DNA from: Leptodontidium sp. MPI-SDFR-AT-0119
Lineage: Eukaryota; Ascomycota; Leotiomycetes; Helotiales; Leptodontidiaceae
DNA: 64,000 bases
Reading direction: 5' to 3'
Assembly (NCBI GenBank): GCA_020726505.1
Contig: JAHLEZ010000001.1
Location: forward strand, 3,534,001-3,598,000
Part shown: positions 11,272-22,964 of the stretch, piece after piece
Position numbering within the stretch: the stretch's first letter is position 1
Layout of the letters: each line of letters begins with the position of its first letter
Translations under genes and position numbers: made by a program
Notes under the pieces: model-generated
Seen by the model: the letters and a program-made list of their open reading frames with translations, nothing else
What the model was told of the DNA's origin: nothing
The model's database searches: none

Positions 11272-11448
11272 TGATGTTTGAAAAGGCGTAGTGGCGATCA
11301 AGTATGCTGTATTTCTAAGACGGAAGTATAAAGAACATGAGAGTATCTTAGCCTTCTAGTTGACATACCTAGAAAGAATTGCATCAAACTCGTATTCCTA
11401 GATACAGAAGCATGCAGAGAATGGTATCATTATTCACTAAATTAACAC

Positions 11449-14035
11449 TCACTTCCGCTTTTTCGCCGCCCTCTTCTCACCCCGAACATCCTTCTTCAAC
11501 CTAGCGTCGACAATCTTGTACTTGCCTTTGACGCCTCTAGGTCTACCTGCAATAGCCTTATTGTTACCCCGCGCAACGACAACCTTGACCTGCTGCTTGG
11601 GCTTCTTCTTCGCTGCCTTGCTCATCAACTTCGCGATACTCGTCGCCTTCTCCTTCTCTGTCATACCCTCCTCGTCTTGAAGAAGGGCGGACTTCTTGCG
11701 CAACTTCTCAAGTCGCTGTGCAGCCTTGAACTTCTTTCTGTCCTTGGCTTCGCGCACCTTCTTGATAGGTCTCGCGTTCAGCGCACGGAGCTTCTCTTTG
11801 ATAGCAGCTGCACCCGCGGCAGTGATGGGACGATGTGGCTTGTCATGTCGGTGTTCATCATCCAAGAACCATTCTGGGAGTCCATCGCGGTCCTTGAAAG
11901 CGTACTTGTTGAAGCCCTCGTCTATCAGCTCGCGAGTTGTCACCTCTCCAGAGGCAATTTTCTGTGCTAACGACATGGCTTCTGCAGTGATGATATCGAT
12001 ATCTATTCAAGTCAGTTTTGATCCTTCCAGGAGCCCACGAAGGCTTACCGAGTTTGCCATCCTTCCGAGGTTCCTGCTCCTCCCACTCCTTCTCAGCAGC
12101 TGTTTTCTTGACAACTTCGAAGCCACCCTCGTCACTATCCTCTTCCTCATCAGCCATAGGAATATCCTCCTCGGACTCTTCCTCTGCCGCCATCGGCCGT
12201 ATCGATTCAAGCTGTTCAAGAGCTGCCGAAACTTCCTCTTCGTCCTCTTCGTCCTCTGCATCAGACTCAACCTCTTCTTCTGGAAGACCGCCTATATCCT
12301 TGAAAAGATCTTGATCGAAAAATTGCGCCGCTCGTCTCGAGAGTCCCCCGGCTTTTGTATCTTTGCCTTTCAGATCCGTCAATAGTAGTCTTTTAGATGT
12401 GCTCTCGTCATCAGACGACTCGTCACTACTATCTTCTTCAAGTTTATCGTCGTCGCTAGCTTCCTCTCCAGCGGAAAACCCCTCCCAGTCCCCATCCTCG
12501 TGTTCTTTCCTTGCCTTCTTGGCTCGGAACTTGGCGTCTGAATCGGATTTTCGCTCCTGGTATTGATTGTAGAGAGAGTCCAGTTCTCTGTCGAGCTTAT
12601 CCTCCTCGTCATCGCTCTCGCTATCGGTTTCCCAGGATCCGGTACCGCTATCCAGGTCTTTCCGGCGATCTGCCTCAGTCAAAATCGCCATTTTCCCTTT
12701 CGCAATCTTATCAACCGCTCCAGACTTGTCGACGGCTTTCAAGCCAAACATGGAGCCCTCGCCATTGGGACCTGCCTGCTCAAGACCAATCTCTGTAGGT
12801 ACAGTCATGTGAAGCTGCATCCGGATGATTTCCCTCTGCTTCTTCTCATTCTCTCTTCTCCGGTCTCGTTTCCTCTTGCCACTCTCCTTTTCACTGAGGG
12901 CCTGGAGCTCTTCTTGAATCTTCAATTCCTCATCCATAGGTTCAACTTCTGCCACCTCCTCGTCTCCAGGAGCTTTGGTCTTCTTGGTTGCTAAGCCGAA
13001 CTTCTCTCTGACCTTCAATCGCCATTTCAAAAGCATGCGAAATTCCTTCCGCCCCAAAACTCTAATATCAGCGCAACTGATTCGAATATCCTCTGTCGTT
13101 TCCGGTAACTTGTCGATTGCTGCGAGCGCAACATCGCCGTTCGGTGGTTGTTCGAAACTCAATCGATTCATGCCACCGAGAATAGCGATGGGATCGGTCG
13201 TTTGGATGAACTCGCTAGCTGTGACCTCCTTGAATTGCGTATAGTTCCCTTCCTCATAACCATCTCTCTTACGCTTCTTGATCTCAGGATTAAAGACCTT
13301 GGCTTCGTTGTTGGGCGTAGGATCCGAGAGTTCTGCAAAGACTGATCGGGGATCGAGGAATTTAGGATCGATTCGTTTTGGTGCTTTGAAACCTTGACAA
13401 ACGACGAAGATTTCGGCGGAAACATTTCTGGATGAAGGTGGTTTCGTTGCTTCAACCTTTGTGAACAATTGATTGAAAACCCAAAGCAAGCTGTTGTAAT
13501 CTTTAGATCTGAAAACCTTCGTCACAAATGTGCCGCCTTCAACCAAAAAGTCTGTTGCCAGCTTCATGGCCTGGAGGACCAATTCCGCCTGGTTGAACGA
13601 ATCTTGTACCCAAGCGGTACCAACATTGGGCGCTCCATCGTGCAAGACTGTATCTGCCTTCCATGTTTTAAGATGTGATCGGATTGTAGCTCGGCATTTG
13701 TCTGTCGTAATATCGCTTTGGAAGGTAATAACTCGTGGGATGGCTTTGATTGGGGAGAGATCCACGCCGACAATGAGACTGCTCACTGGCATGCATTCTG
13801 CAGCTACTTGACACCAGGACTATGATCGCATTAGCCATGTATTGTGAATATAAAGGCAGAAACTTACACCGGGAGCGGCGCAAAGATCCAATAGCACTTT
13901 GCTCTTCTCCAAAAACCCGTACTTCTTATTCAGCTGTATCAATTTGAAAGCAGCTCTGGCGCGGTATCCTTTCTCTTTGGCCAATTTGTACCACTTGTCA
14001 AGACGACCTTTTCCATGCTTCTTCTGGATACCCAT
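11449..14035 (-). CDS. spb1: SPB1, 27S pre-rRNA 2'-O-methyltransferase (FtsJ family)
   Basis: Three exons: 14035-13868, 13819-12049 and 12002-11449, giving 830 aa (yeast Spb1 is 841). Intron 1 interrupts the SAM-binding motif, giving '[17 protein letters not shown]' after splicing. The N-terminal FtsJ/RrmJ domain continues through '[16 protein letters not shown]' and '[16 protein letters not shown]' to about residue 230. A central DUF3381-type region contains '[19 protein letters not shown]'. It is followed by Lys/Glu-rich coiled and very acidic segments, then the Spb1 C-terminal domain ('[18 protein letters not shown]', '[19 protein letters not shown]') and a basic tail ending KKRK. Spb1 methylates the conserved Gm in the A-loop of 25S rRNA within nucleolar pre-60S particles. 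It is head-to-head with the Cdt2-like gene. Confidence 0.95.
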
Positions 14036-14354
14036 AGTGGCGAATGGGGTGGAATGTCGGTGATAATGAGGACGACGAGTTTCTGGAGAGATTTTCTTCG
14101 ATATCCCGCCTTAATTTTTTGCAGCACGGCGCCCCTGCAGATACGCTAAGATAACCAGCCCCCGCTATTTCATCCTGGGCTTAGAGGTGCGGTGCGCCAC
14201 AGCTAGTCACGTCCGCGACGCGAACTGGTTGGCGTAGAGTGGTTTCGTACCTCCGTATAATAACTTCAACTTCGACTTCGATACACAACTATTAGGACAA
14301 TTTCTGCTTCTCGACAAGCACGATACTTGGGCTGGAGCTCAGTCGATACCCAAG
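14036..14354. promoter_or_regulatory. Divergent promoter region SPB1 / Cdt2-like gene
   Basis: 319 bp between two start codons on opposite strands. GC-rich near 14110-14240, then a CT-rich plus-strand leader ('ttcaacttcgacttcgatac') upstream of the Cdt2-like ATG. No defined factor site recognised. Confidence 0.5.
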
Positions 14355-16629
14355 ATGTCCTCGATAGATCCTACAGGATCGCAGGAATCGCCAGTCTCTC
14401 AGACAAACCCAATATCAGAACTCACCCAGAACCTTTCCCCAACACGACCTTCGCCCAAGAGAGGGACGAAGGAACGGCGCGCACCTTCAGTCACACCACG
14501 AAAGTTTACCAGATTCTTCACCCCTCGATCATCTCACGCCAGTCTCCCCAATACAAGGTCTCGAAAAGCTCTGAACGATATCACTGGTCCAGCTATCAAT
14601 CGGTACACCCAGTCGAGTCCTCTACAACCTTTCCGAGATATCAATGGCCAGGAGAGTAGCCCTCTAGGGTTTACGCGGGAATCGAAGAGAAGAAAAGTCT
14701 TTCATACACCAGAGCTATCTCCTGGAAAAGGGCTTGGATTTGTTAGCACACACGACGACCATTCGAATATGGCTGGTGTTCTATCTTCACCTTGTGAGAG
14801 AGCTGTTAGGGACTTGCATTATATTGATGAGGGTGATGAGGACATGTCGCAGGGAGAGGATGAAGAAGATGTTCCACCAAAACCCGTGAAGCGGATAGTC
14901 AGATTACAGCATCGTGGACTTGGAGGGCAGCTGTTGCGCCGAAGTATTGGAACTTCGTCACGCCACTCCTCATATCCTGTCAATGGTTCGTTACAAACAC
15001 TCCCTTTTCCAATTCTAAATCTGACAGTTTATAGATTGGCAAGACCATACTGCAAAATTTTACAGCCGGCCGGAAGATGTTCACATGAGCATGAGCATTT
15101 TGCATGAGGGAGCCCGTAGAACAATTCCGTTTTGTGCCCGTGGTCTCAATGGTCAGTTCTTATTCGAATTTTGGGAGAACTTCTCTAACATACATTTAGC
15201 CCAGGATTCAACACTTGTAGCAGTAGGAGATGAAGAGGGATATGTACGAATATTGGAGACGGCCAAGGGTGGCAATCCTCCTTTCACAAAAGCTTGCTTT
15301 TCCGCCCGTCTCCATTCCAATGCCATTATCGATATGTCCTTCACGGATGATGATAGTCGACTAGCGACGGGCTCTGGAGACCAAAGTGCCAGAGTATTTG
15401 ATATGCACGCGCAAGCTACTATCGCTATCCTCGGCAATCACACGGCTTCGTTGAAGCAAGTTCGGTGGCAGCCAGGCGCAGGTAATAACAACGTCTTGGC
15501 AACATCGAGTAGAGACGGAAGCATCCAACTGTGGGACCTTAGATGCAACATATCCGACGGTCCAATCAATTGCATAGTTGCACCTCGAGAAACGGATCCA
15601 ATTTTCGACGAGCCTGGCCATGAGGAGAATATTCAGTTTCACCGACCCGTCACCACCATCTATGATGGCCATAAACCACAGAGTAAAGTCCCAGCTGCAA
15701 TCGGTGTGCCGGACCAAATCATCTACCCTTTCGAGACAACGGCAAGATCAGGCGATGTGTCGGTCACGGCAATCCACTTCCTCCCTGCAGGACGAGAACA
15801 CCTTCTCATGTCGGCCTCAGAAGCAGACGCCTCGGTCAAGCTTTGGGACATACGCCAAACTTCCCTCAAAAGCCGACCTCGCGGACCACTTTCATCAACC
15901 GCTCAACCGCAATCACACAGCAAGTGGCGCCATTTCGGAATCAACACTCTCAATCTAAGCGGCGATGGAAGCAGATTTTACACTTTGTGTAAAGACAACA
16001 CTATATACGCCTACTCTACCGAACACCTTATGCTAGGTCATGTGCCCGAGCTCTCCAGCACAAATCCAGTTCGCGCTTCTTCGAAACTTGTCACACAGGA
16101 AGGACTTGGCCCGTTGTACGGATTCCGCCATCCAAAGCTTCACGCTACATCATTCTATGTGAAATCCGATGTTCGGAAAGCGAGAAATGGAAAATGCGAG
16201 ATGTTAGCAGTCGGCAGTAGCGATGGTTTCACCATTCTTTTCCCAACCGACGAGCGATACCTGCCTCTCCAGAGCCAGGCCCAACAGACAGAAGCTGCAG
16301 CAGAATCAGCTCTCCCTGCAAGCCTGCTTGAGAGCCGCCCAACATTGCGCAGAGTAAGCAGTGGACTCAGCTCACGCGCTAACGACTCTCTCCTAATATC
16401 TACGAATGGTACGGCGTTGGTTCGAGGTCATGACCGTGAAGTTGGGTCCGTGTCATGGACGTCTTCTGGAGATTTGGTAACTGTCGGTGATGATTATCTG
16501 ATTCGGTGCTGGAGAGAGGAAAGTGATGATGCCAAGGACTTGAGAGTTGGTGGAGAAAAGGATGGACGAAGATGGGGTTCAGGATGGGCAGACGTCGAAG
16601 AGGGATACGACGATGACGACGAGGAATGA
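14355..16629 (+). CDS. cdt2: Cdt2/DTL-like WD40 substrate receptor of CRL4 ubiquitin ligase
   Basis: Exons 14355-14985, 15035-15151 and 15200-16629, giving 725 aa. The N-terminal ~200 residues are disordered and Ser/Pro-rich, with a PIP-box-like 'PRKFTRFFTPR' near residue 50. The WD40 propeller follows: 'STLVAVGDEEGYVRIL', 'SRLATGSGDQSARVFD', 'HTASLKQVRWQPG', 'NNVLATSSRDGSIQLWDLR', 'HLLMSASEADASVKLWDIR' and a last blade 'REVGSVSWTSSGDLVTVGDD'. The block 'ATGSGDQ...SVKQV-like...ATSSRDGS' is characteristic of Cdt2/DTL. Cdt2 recruits PCNA-bound proteins (Cdt1, Spd1-type inhibitors) to Cul4-Ddb1 in S phase or after damage. The acidic C-terminus is 'EEGYDDDDEE'. Intron 2 is 48 nt, frame-neutral and stop-free, so retention would add 16 residues. 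A generic WD40 protein remains possible. Confidence 0.8.
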
Positions 16630-16909
16630 AGTAATTGAATTACTGCTCTTCCGAGTAGGTAGTGACGGAGCCGGTACTCATGCAGGATGGCGTATTAGTA
16701 TTGCCTGTTTCTATACCTGGAGGCGATAGACGGATTGGTGCAGCATAGGTGTTCTGGAGCATGAGGGCCTTCAAAAGTATAATATTGTAGTTTTCAGGCA
16801 TACCCTTGATCCTGAATATTATTGAAATGTTATTTCGAACATTGACACTGTCGAGAAGTTATTTCAAACCCTTCATGTCACTACTTTTCCTTCCCCCAAC
16901 TTCGTACCA

Positions 16910-17942
16910 CTATTTCGTCGCCAGCCCAACCCACGCAACAAATTTCAACCTCCCACCCTTCCCATCCTCATTCCTCACGTAAACATCCTCCCCCTTCTCT
17001 ACTTCCCGAATAACAACCTCCACAGCCTCCTCCCACCTCTCCTCATCCTCCTCACTCCAACCAGTCTCCGTATCCCCCAGAAAACTCCACAACCCCTCCG
17101 CCCAGGCCCTCAAATCCTTAACTTCATGCCACAGCTCAAATGGATTAATCTCAATCTTCCCCTCCTCAAACCCTCCCTCTTTATAAAAGTCCCTCAACAT
17201 ACTCTCCAATAACAACTCATCACCCCACTGAATCCGCAATTTCTTGCCCTGGTCTTTACTCCGCGTAGCGAAATGTGCTTTCTTAAGCGGGATATCATGG
17301 GGCATGAACGCCCATGTCACGACAACGGCCGTCCCGCCCGGTTTAAGCGTACGGTAGAGGTGCTGGGCCGCGAGGGGACGGGTGGCTGGATCGAGACCCA
17401 TGATCACGAAGTTTGTGAAGGAGAGGTCAAAGGTTGAGGAGGGGAATGTGAGGTCTTGGGCTTTCATTGGGGTGGTTTGGATGGGCCAGTTGTGGGTGTG
17501 GGCTTTGGTTGATGAGGCGGTGATTTGGTGGGTGTTCGAATCGGTAGCGTGGATTGTGAGGGTGGATGAGATGGAGGGGGAGAGAGAGGTGAAGAGTTGG
17601 CTGGTCACTTGGAGGGTGCCGCAGCCGTTGTCGTCTGTGGGTTGGGGAGTTAGTGTTTCCTTTATAGGCATGAGATTAAAATTTGGGGAATGATATGCGG
17701 GTTTGGGAGTGAGGAAAGTACATCCGCAAAGCATGTTTCTAAAGTTGCCAAAAAAAGGACTTTTGTCGGGGGAAATACGCACGAATTACAGAATTTGGTT
17801 GGATAGGTGGGAGTTGGCTGGTAAGGATATGTTGGGCCACAACTTCAGAAGTGTTGCCGATGATGCTTTCAAAGAGCTCGGCACTTTTGGGTTGAGCTTG
17901 CTTCGGGATGAAGGGGGTTTCTGGCCAGGGGTTTCTGGCCAT
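16910..17942 (-). CDS. Class I SAM-dependent methyltransferase
   Basis: Exons 17942-17783 and 17634-16910, giving 294 aa. Splicing (donor GTGCGT, acceptor CACAG) creates motif I 'HDNGCGTLQV'. Before it comes 'SAELFESIIGNTSEVVAQHI', the usual opening helix of these small-molecule methyltransferases. Later motifs are 'FDLSFTNFVIMGL' (motif II region) and 'YRTLKPGGTAVVVTWAF' (post-motif LKPGG). The C-terminal half has many acidic residues. This type occurs in secondary-metabolite O-methylation and in LaeA/velvet-associated methyltransferases; the substrate is not deducible. The start is unusual: a 14-bp tandem duplication overlaps the ATG, and an upstream ATG at 17956 now reads in another frame. 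The start at 17942 is chosen because it is the only nearby ATG in frame. Confidence 0.8.
17914..17941 (-). repeat. 14-bp perfect tandem duplication over the methyltransferase start
   Basis: Two abutting copies of 'ggggtttctggcca' (plus strand) occupy 17914-17927 and 17928-17941. They cover the start codon and first residues of the methyltransferase gene. Because 14 is not a multiple of three, gain or loss of a copy shifts the frame. Confidence 0.9.
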
Positions 17943-18275
17943 TGCGCTGCTGCCATTTTCTTGGGTTTAATCCTGGACCAGGTTTGTGGGATACGGGTTG
18001 TAAATTTTGGAAAGAGACAGTGGATAAAGGTTGACCGGTTCAAAGATAAACGCAAGACAGCGGGACAACACTATATAGTAAGTTGTCAAGCCATGTGTGA
18101 GATACGAAGACATTGTCCAACTATCTCTCACGTAAGATACACGATTGGTGGGCTCTCTGTGGTACGCCACCTCCAGCATATTCAGGGACATCGTACAAAA
18201 AGCTTACAACAAATCAATACAAGTACAAGGTAGGAGTGAGATCAGCACCGTAACACACAACCAATGAACGAACAA
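17943..18275. other. Intergenic, same-strand spacer
   Basis: 333 bp between the methyltransferase start and the Tim17-like stop, both on the minus strand. It holds the methyltransferase promoter and the Tim17-like 3' end; no further gene seen. Confidence 0.55.
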
Positions 18276-19195
18276 CTAGTTCGGTTTCGAGACTTGCGAT
18301 TCGTCCAATGCCTTCTTGGCAGCGATCTCACGTTCCTGGCCGCGTAGAGCCTCAATGTTCTCATCGACCAAAGCAATCTGGGCATTGATCCGCAGCAGCT
18401 TCTCTTGCAGCATTGACTCATACTCAGCATCTGATAGAACCTTCATAGGACTCCACTTTGAGTTCAGCCATGAGTCTTTGAGATCCCTCTCTTGCGGTTC
18501 TTGGGAACGCTCAGAATTTCGAGCATCTGCCATGTTGTACACCATCTGTCCGGTTGCTCCGAGAATGGCAAACATGATCGCTCCTGGGATCACATTCTTC
18601 CTCCCTCCTGTGACAGGGATTAGAATTTATCAGTTCAAAATTAAGATATACCAACGTAAAAGACCACCTGCTGTTCCTCCGACTGTTCCGGCTATAGCGC
18701 TGGCTGATATCTTTTCTCTGGGAGTAACTTTGTCTTTGCCCCAGGCATGTAGGACAATGCCTCGTGATGCTGGAGCGAGAATTTAGCAGATGTCAAGCTA
18801 AAGCTGAGGGAAGTACATACCCCAAAATGTTCCTCCGAGAATAGACCATTGGATTCCTGATGCCAGGGCAAAGAGAAACGGGGTGTTTGACCGAACGACA
18901 CCAGCAAATCCTCCAACTAGTAGTCCGGACATCCCTAAGATATTGTTAGCCTCAATCAAAGAACTATCACGTGCATGATTTCTAGCATTAGGTAGACACT
19001 TGAGCCAATTGCTCGGCTCCGAGATAGAAATAGCATACCAGAGATTCCACCAACTTGAAGGGCGGGGGCTATAATGTCTAATACCTCAGGAGGCAGGTCA
19101 TTCCGCCTTCGAGGAGCTTCTCCACTTTCCCCTGTCCTGGATGGCTGGCTCATGTCGTCTTTGACTTTTTTAACAGTGCATACATTCGGCTGCAT
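18276..19195 (-). CDS. Tim17/Tim22/Pmp24-family membrane protein
   Basis: Five exons: 19195-19039, 18934-18821, 18769-18656 and 18607-18276, with all junctions phase 1 (four exons contribute coding sequence as listed), giving 238 aa. After a polar N-terminus, four Gly-rich hydrophobic segments follow: 'APALQVGGISGMSGLLVG', 'SGIQWSILGGTFWASRGIVL', 'SASAIAGTVGGTAGGLL' and 'VIPGAIMFAILGATGQMVY'. This spacing and the GxxxG-rich pattern are those of the Tim17 family. The soluble C-terminus (about residues 150-238) includes a coiled-coil-prone stretch. Family members are mitochondrial inner-membrane import components or peroxisomal/mitochondrial relatives. This one is longer at the C-terminus than Tim17 or Tim23, so I leave it as a family member without a precise symbol. 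ATG at 19195 is the first in frame; Met15 is an alternative start. It is divergent from eIF4B. Confidence 0.78.
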
Positions 19196-19583
19196 ACTAG
19201 ACGGAAACAGTAAAATGTAACAATTGTTATGATTCGCCCATTGAAAGTGATATCCAATTTATGGTAGGTAGTAGTTTGACGTTGAGAGGGTGAATGGAAA
19301 TCCTTAAATCTGATGGTCCCGCGCTAGTCCCAAACAAGTCTCGCGTTCTAATCCCTGGGGCTGATTTTCAGAGGCTAAACTTCCAGTCTTAAAAAGAATC
19401 CGCACAACGAACAGCATCCTGTCTCTCCATATCGCACGACGCAATCGAGTTCCCAGAACTCGACAACCCGAACAATCAAACCTTTACGGCCCAACTGAAG
19501 GAATTGCAATCCTTCAGACAACCCCCTAGGACAAAGCGCAAGACCAGGTGTTCTCGCGCAGCGTCCTGAAAAAAGCCGCAAAC
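19196..19583. promoter_or_regulatory. Divergent promoter region Tim17-like / eIF4B
   Basis: 388 bp between the two start codons. The plus-strand ORF-like sequence on the minus strand at 19375-19767 overlaps the eIF4B leader and first intron and is not supported as a gene. Confidence 0.5.
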
Positions 19584-21707
19584 ATGGGTAAGCCTGTTCT
19601 CCAGCTACTCGAAGTCTGCCACGCAGAGCCACGAGAGTCCTAGGACAATGGACAATTATCTTGGAATTGTGCTGACATGTCGTGCAAACAGCTCCTAAAA
19701 AGAAAGAACAGCAGAAGATGACCCTCGGGGCCTTCTTGACTGATGAAAGTAAGAGCGCCACTTTCACCTCAGCCTTCCCGACAAAAGCAGGACTGACACA
19801 ATGCAGAGATGGGATCTTGGGCTGATGAGATGGAGGATATGCCAGTTTGTGAGTATCCTGTAATGTCTTTGATTAGTTATTTTGCTGACAGATGCCTTCG
19901 AAGCCGGTATGAACTTTCTAGGCTCCTGTTCAAGGAGGTGGACTCCTCGGAACACATAACTAATTAGCATAGACTCTCGAACTGGCTATGGAGGAGGTGA
20001 ACGCCGTACTTACAGCTCTACTACTGGTCAATACGGTAGCGGTAACACTGGAGGTCAGTTTTTGATATTCCTTTGCCACATACCTCCTATCAAATTTCTG
20101 GGTCATATGCTAATATATGTTAAAGGCTATTCCGTTCGTGAAGAACTTCCATTGCCCGACAAACCACCCTACACAGTCCACCTGGGCAACCTCTCCTTCG
20201 ATGCCACCGTTGGTGATGTTACCGATTTCTTCGCGGGCTGTGAATGCACAAATGTCAGGATCATTGAGGACAAGCTTGAGATGAAACCAAAGGGATTCGG
20301 ATATGCTGAATTCGCTTCCAGAGATGGTCTTAAGCAAGCCTTGACTCTTAATGGCACCCCATTCCAGTCACGCAACATCAGAATCAGTGTTGCTGATCCT
20401 CGTATGTGCTCACAATCCCCCAACGGTCTGCAATAACTGACAATTTCGCAGCCAAGGACCGTGGAGATCGCCCAGACGCACGAGAAATTACCGATTGGAG
20501 CAGAAAGGGGCCATTGCCAGATTTGCCAAGCCGCGGTGGTAACGACCGTCGTGGACCTGAACGTGGTGGATTTGGATCCGATTTTGGTGGAGAGCGTGGG
20601 GAGCGCAAGGAGCGTTTCCCCGAGGGTGATGGAAAGGTTCGCGACTTCGGAAACTGGGATCGCAAGGGTCCATTGTCACCATTGGCGCAACCTGAGCGAG
20701 GACCAAGAGAGGGAGGACGCCCACGAACAAACGACGGACCAAGAGCTGAGGGATTCAGGGATCGCAGAGCTTCGCCAGCTGCTCAGTGGGGTGAGGGTCG
20801 TGGACAAGGGTCGCAAGATGGCTCAAGACCACCAAGACGGGAATTCCAAGAACGACCAGTTGTCGAGAGAGCTCCTACCGCCGCCGAACAGGATAATCAA
20901 TGGCGCTCAAAGATGCGACCAGATGCTCCAGCACCAAAGTCTTCAGTGCCATCCCGAGATGGAAGCGAGGCTCCCTCATCTCCTGCCCCTAGCAATGCCC
21001 TTCCAGCTGGTCGCCCCAAGCTGAACTTGGCCAAGCGAACTGTTTCCGAGGCTCCTGACATGCCATCCCCAACCACTGTCGCATCCAGTGACGCTAAGGC
21101 CAGTCCATTCGGTGCTGCCCGTCCTATTGACACCGCAGCCAAGGAGAAGGAGATTGAAGAGAAGAAGCTGGCCGCTGCTAAGGAAAAGAAGGAAGCAGAG
21201 GAGAAGGCCAAGGAGGAGAAGCGTGAGGCCGCCAAGGCTAAAGCTGCTGAAGAAGCCGCCGAAGCTGAGAAGAAGGCTGAAGCTGCGCAAAAAGATGGCG
21301 AAGATGCCAGCAAGCCAGAGGAGACCATCGAGACAGAGAATGCCAACGGCAAAATCGTGGATGATAAGGCCGTGAAGCCAAGAGAGATTGTTCGGGATGC
21401 GAGACCAAAGCCAGTCGAGACTGGTGCATGGAGACGGGCTTCAAATGGACCACCAACTCCCAGAGATGACATCCCAAGAGGACCAAGAGGTGGCCGTGGA
21501 GGAAGAGGTCGCGGAGAGGGCCGTGGAGGTCCAAGAAATTACGAGCCAAGACAGTACTCGAACGGAAGAGCTCCTCAATCACCTGCCCAGGTATCTACCC
21601 CAACTACGGAGACCGCTGCCACGGAGGATGACGGATGGAGCACCGTCTCCAAGCCAAAGAAGAACAATCGTGGTGGAAACCAAGGCTCGCGCGCAATTGC
21701 ATCGTGA
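19584..21707 (+). CDS. tif3: Translation initiation factor eIF4B
   Basis: Seven exons: 19584-19587 (four nt), 19692-19748, 19807-19848, 19892-19906 (15 nt), 19973-20053, 20126-20401 and 20452-21707, giving 576 aa. All six introns are phase 1. The spliced start reads 'MAPKKKEQQKMTLGAFLTDE...MGSWADEMEDMP', the hallmark eIF4B N-terminus. A single RRM follows (about residues 80-155): RNP2 'YTVHLGNLSFDA' and RNP1 'KGFGYAEFA'. Next come a DRG/arginine-rich region ('PRRE', 'GGRPRTNDG'), an Ala/Glu/Lys-rich charged helix (about 370-430), and an RGG-rich C-terminus 'RGGRGGRGRGEGRGG' ending with a 'DDGWSTVSKPKK' motif. eIF4B stimulates eIF4A helicase activity during mRNA scanning. The short exons at the 5' end are the least certain part of the model. 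Confidence 0.92.
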
Positions 21708-22964
21708 TCTTAGACACGGCATTCAAAAGTTTGGTCATGGATTGGAACGGGTTTAAAGATCTATTTCATCGATCGGATCACGCCTTATACCCATTTCCGC
21801 AAACCAGTAATCTTCCTTCTCTGCTCTTCTCGGACGACTTTCTTTTGGCGTTGGATCTTCTCAATCATGTGTCTAGATCTTCTGCCCGGATCCTTGGCTC
21901 ATCACTGGCCTTGGGGTCTGCGCCTATAAACTGAAGTGGGTGCCCACCTACTTAGAATGCATATGGGTGGTCTCAGCACAAATGTTTTCCTTCCTCGGCT
22001 CTCGACCACCATGTTTCTCCGTCTCTCTGGTGTTCGAAGCAAAATGCGACATCTAGGTATTTCTCGGCATGTCACGACACGTCTGTTCCTACGTCTTGCG
22101 GAAATGTGACTGCTTGCGAGTGCGTTTGTTCACTACCAAAAAGTTTGACTTCGTTGGGTCTAGGGGGATGGATGCTTGCGCTGCATTTAGGTCTGGACTG
22201 GATGGGGGGGAACTGCGGTTTTTCTCTTTCTTGAATCAATTCCTCCTACTTCTAGGCGGGTGAGCGGGCCGGGTCAGTTTGGTGCTGACTAGCTGGCTGG
22301 GCTGGCAAAGTCGGTCGACCGATCATATTTCAAAGGGCATAGAAAGTGGAAGGTCGGTCGAAATATTGCGAGCGTTTCGTGTTTTTGTACTTTTACATGC
22401 TTTCCCGGTCATGGCAATCAGACTCTTGACATAACATCTATCTATGTGCAACTGCTGTCTTCTACTGTAGATTTGTTCGCGTGATCGAGCCTCTGCATCT
22501 AAGATCGTGCTAGCGACGGGCCAAATTTGTCTCCGGTGAAGTGACAGGAGTTACTACTTATACTCTATTATACGACTCACTTCAACGATCAAAATTAAGG
22601 CTTACTTAAACCGGAGCTCGGCTCTTCCCCAAAGTCAATATTCTGAAATTATTTAGCGACTTTGAATAGGTTCTTATTTATGGATATGCTCAAGTAGTAA
22701 CGAGAGCGAAGGGTTACCTATCTATCTGAGGAGTCATCGCTTTCACCGGAGATGAATTTGGCCCGCCGGGAATCTCATGTTGCTTTTTCCGCCCACCACC
22801 ACCACCACCCGTCGTCATAGCCATTCAATTTCCACAACGTTGCTCCCTTTTTGACCTTCCACCTCGTCCCCTCTTTGACTTTCCACAAAATACGGGAGTT
22901 ACGCTCTTGGACTCTCTCATCTCAGCCGTCAGCTCTGTCCGGGTAGTTCCCCGTTGCTCGGTTC
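21708..22964. other. Convergent intergenic region, no gene recognised
   Basis: 1.26 kb between the eIF4B stop and the JMJD7-like stop. It contains a (CCA)n run at about 22792-22809 and otherwise only short open frames without likeness to known proteins. 3' untranslated regions of both flanking genes must lie here. Confidence 0.55.

Noticed and set aside
11696..12385. 229-aa plus-strand frame
   Set aside because: Antisense of SPB1 C-terminal exons.
20897..21472. 191-aa minus-strand Ser/Ala-rich frame
   Set aside because: Antisense of the Ala/Glu/Lys-rich part of eIF4B.
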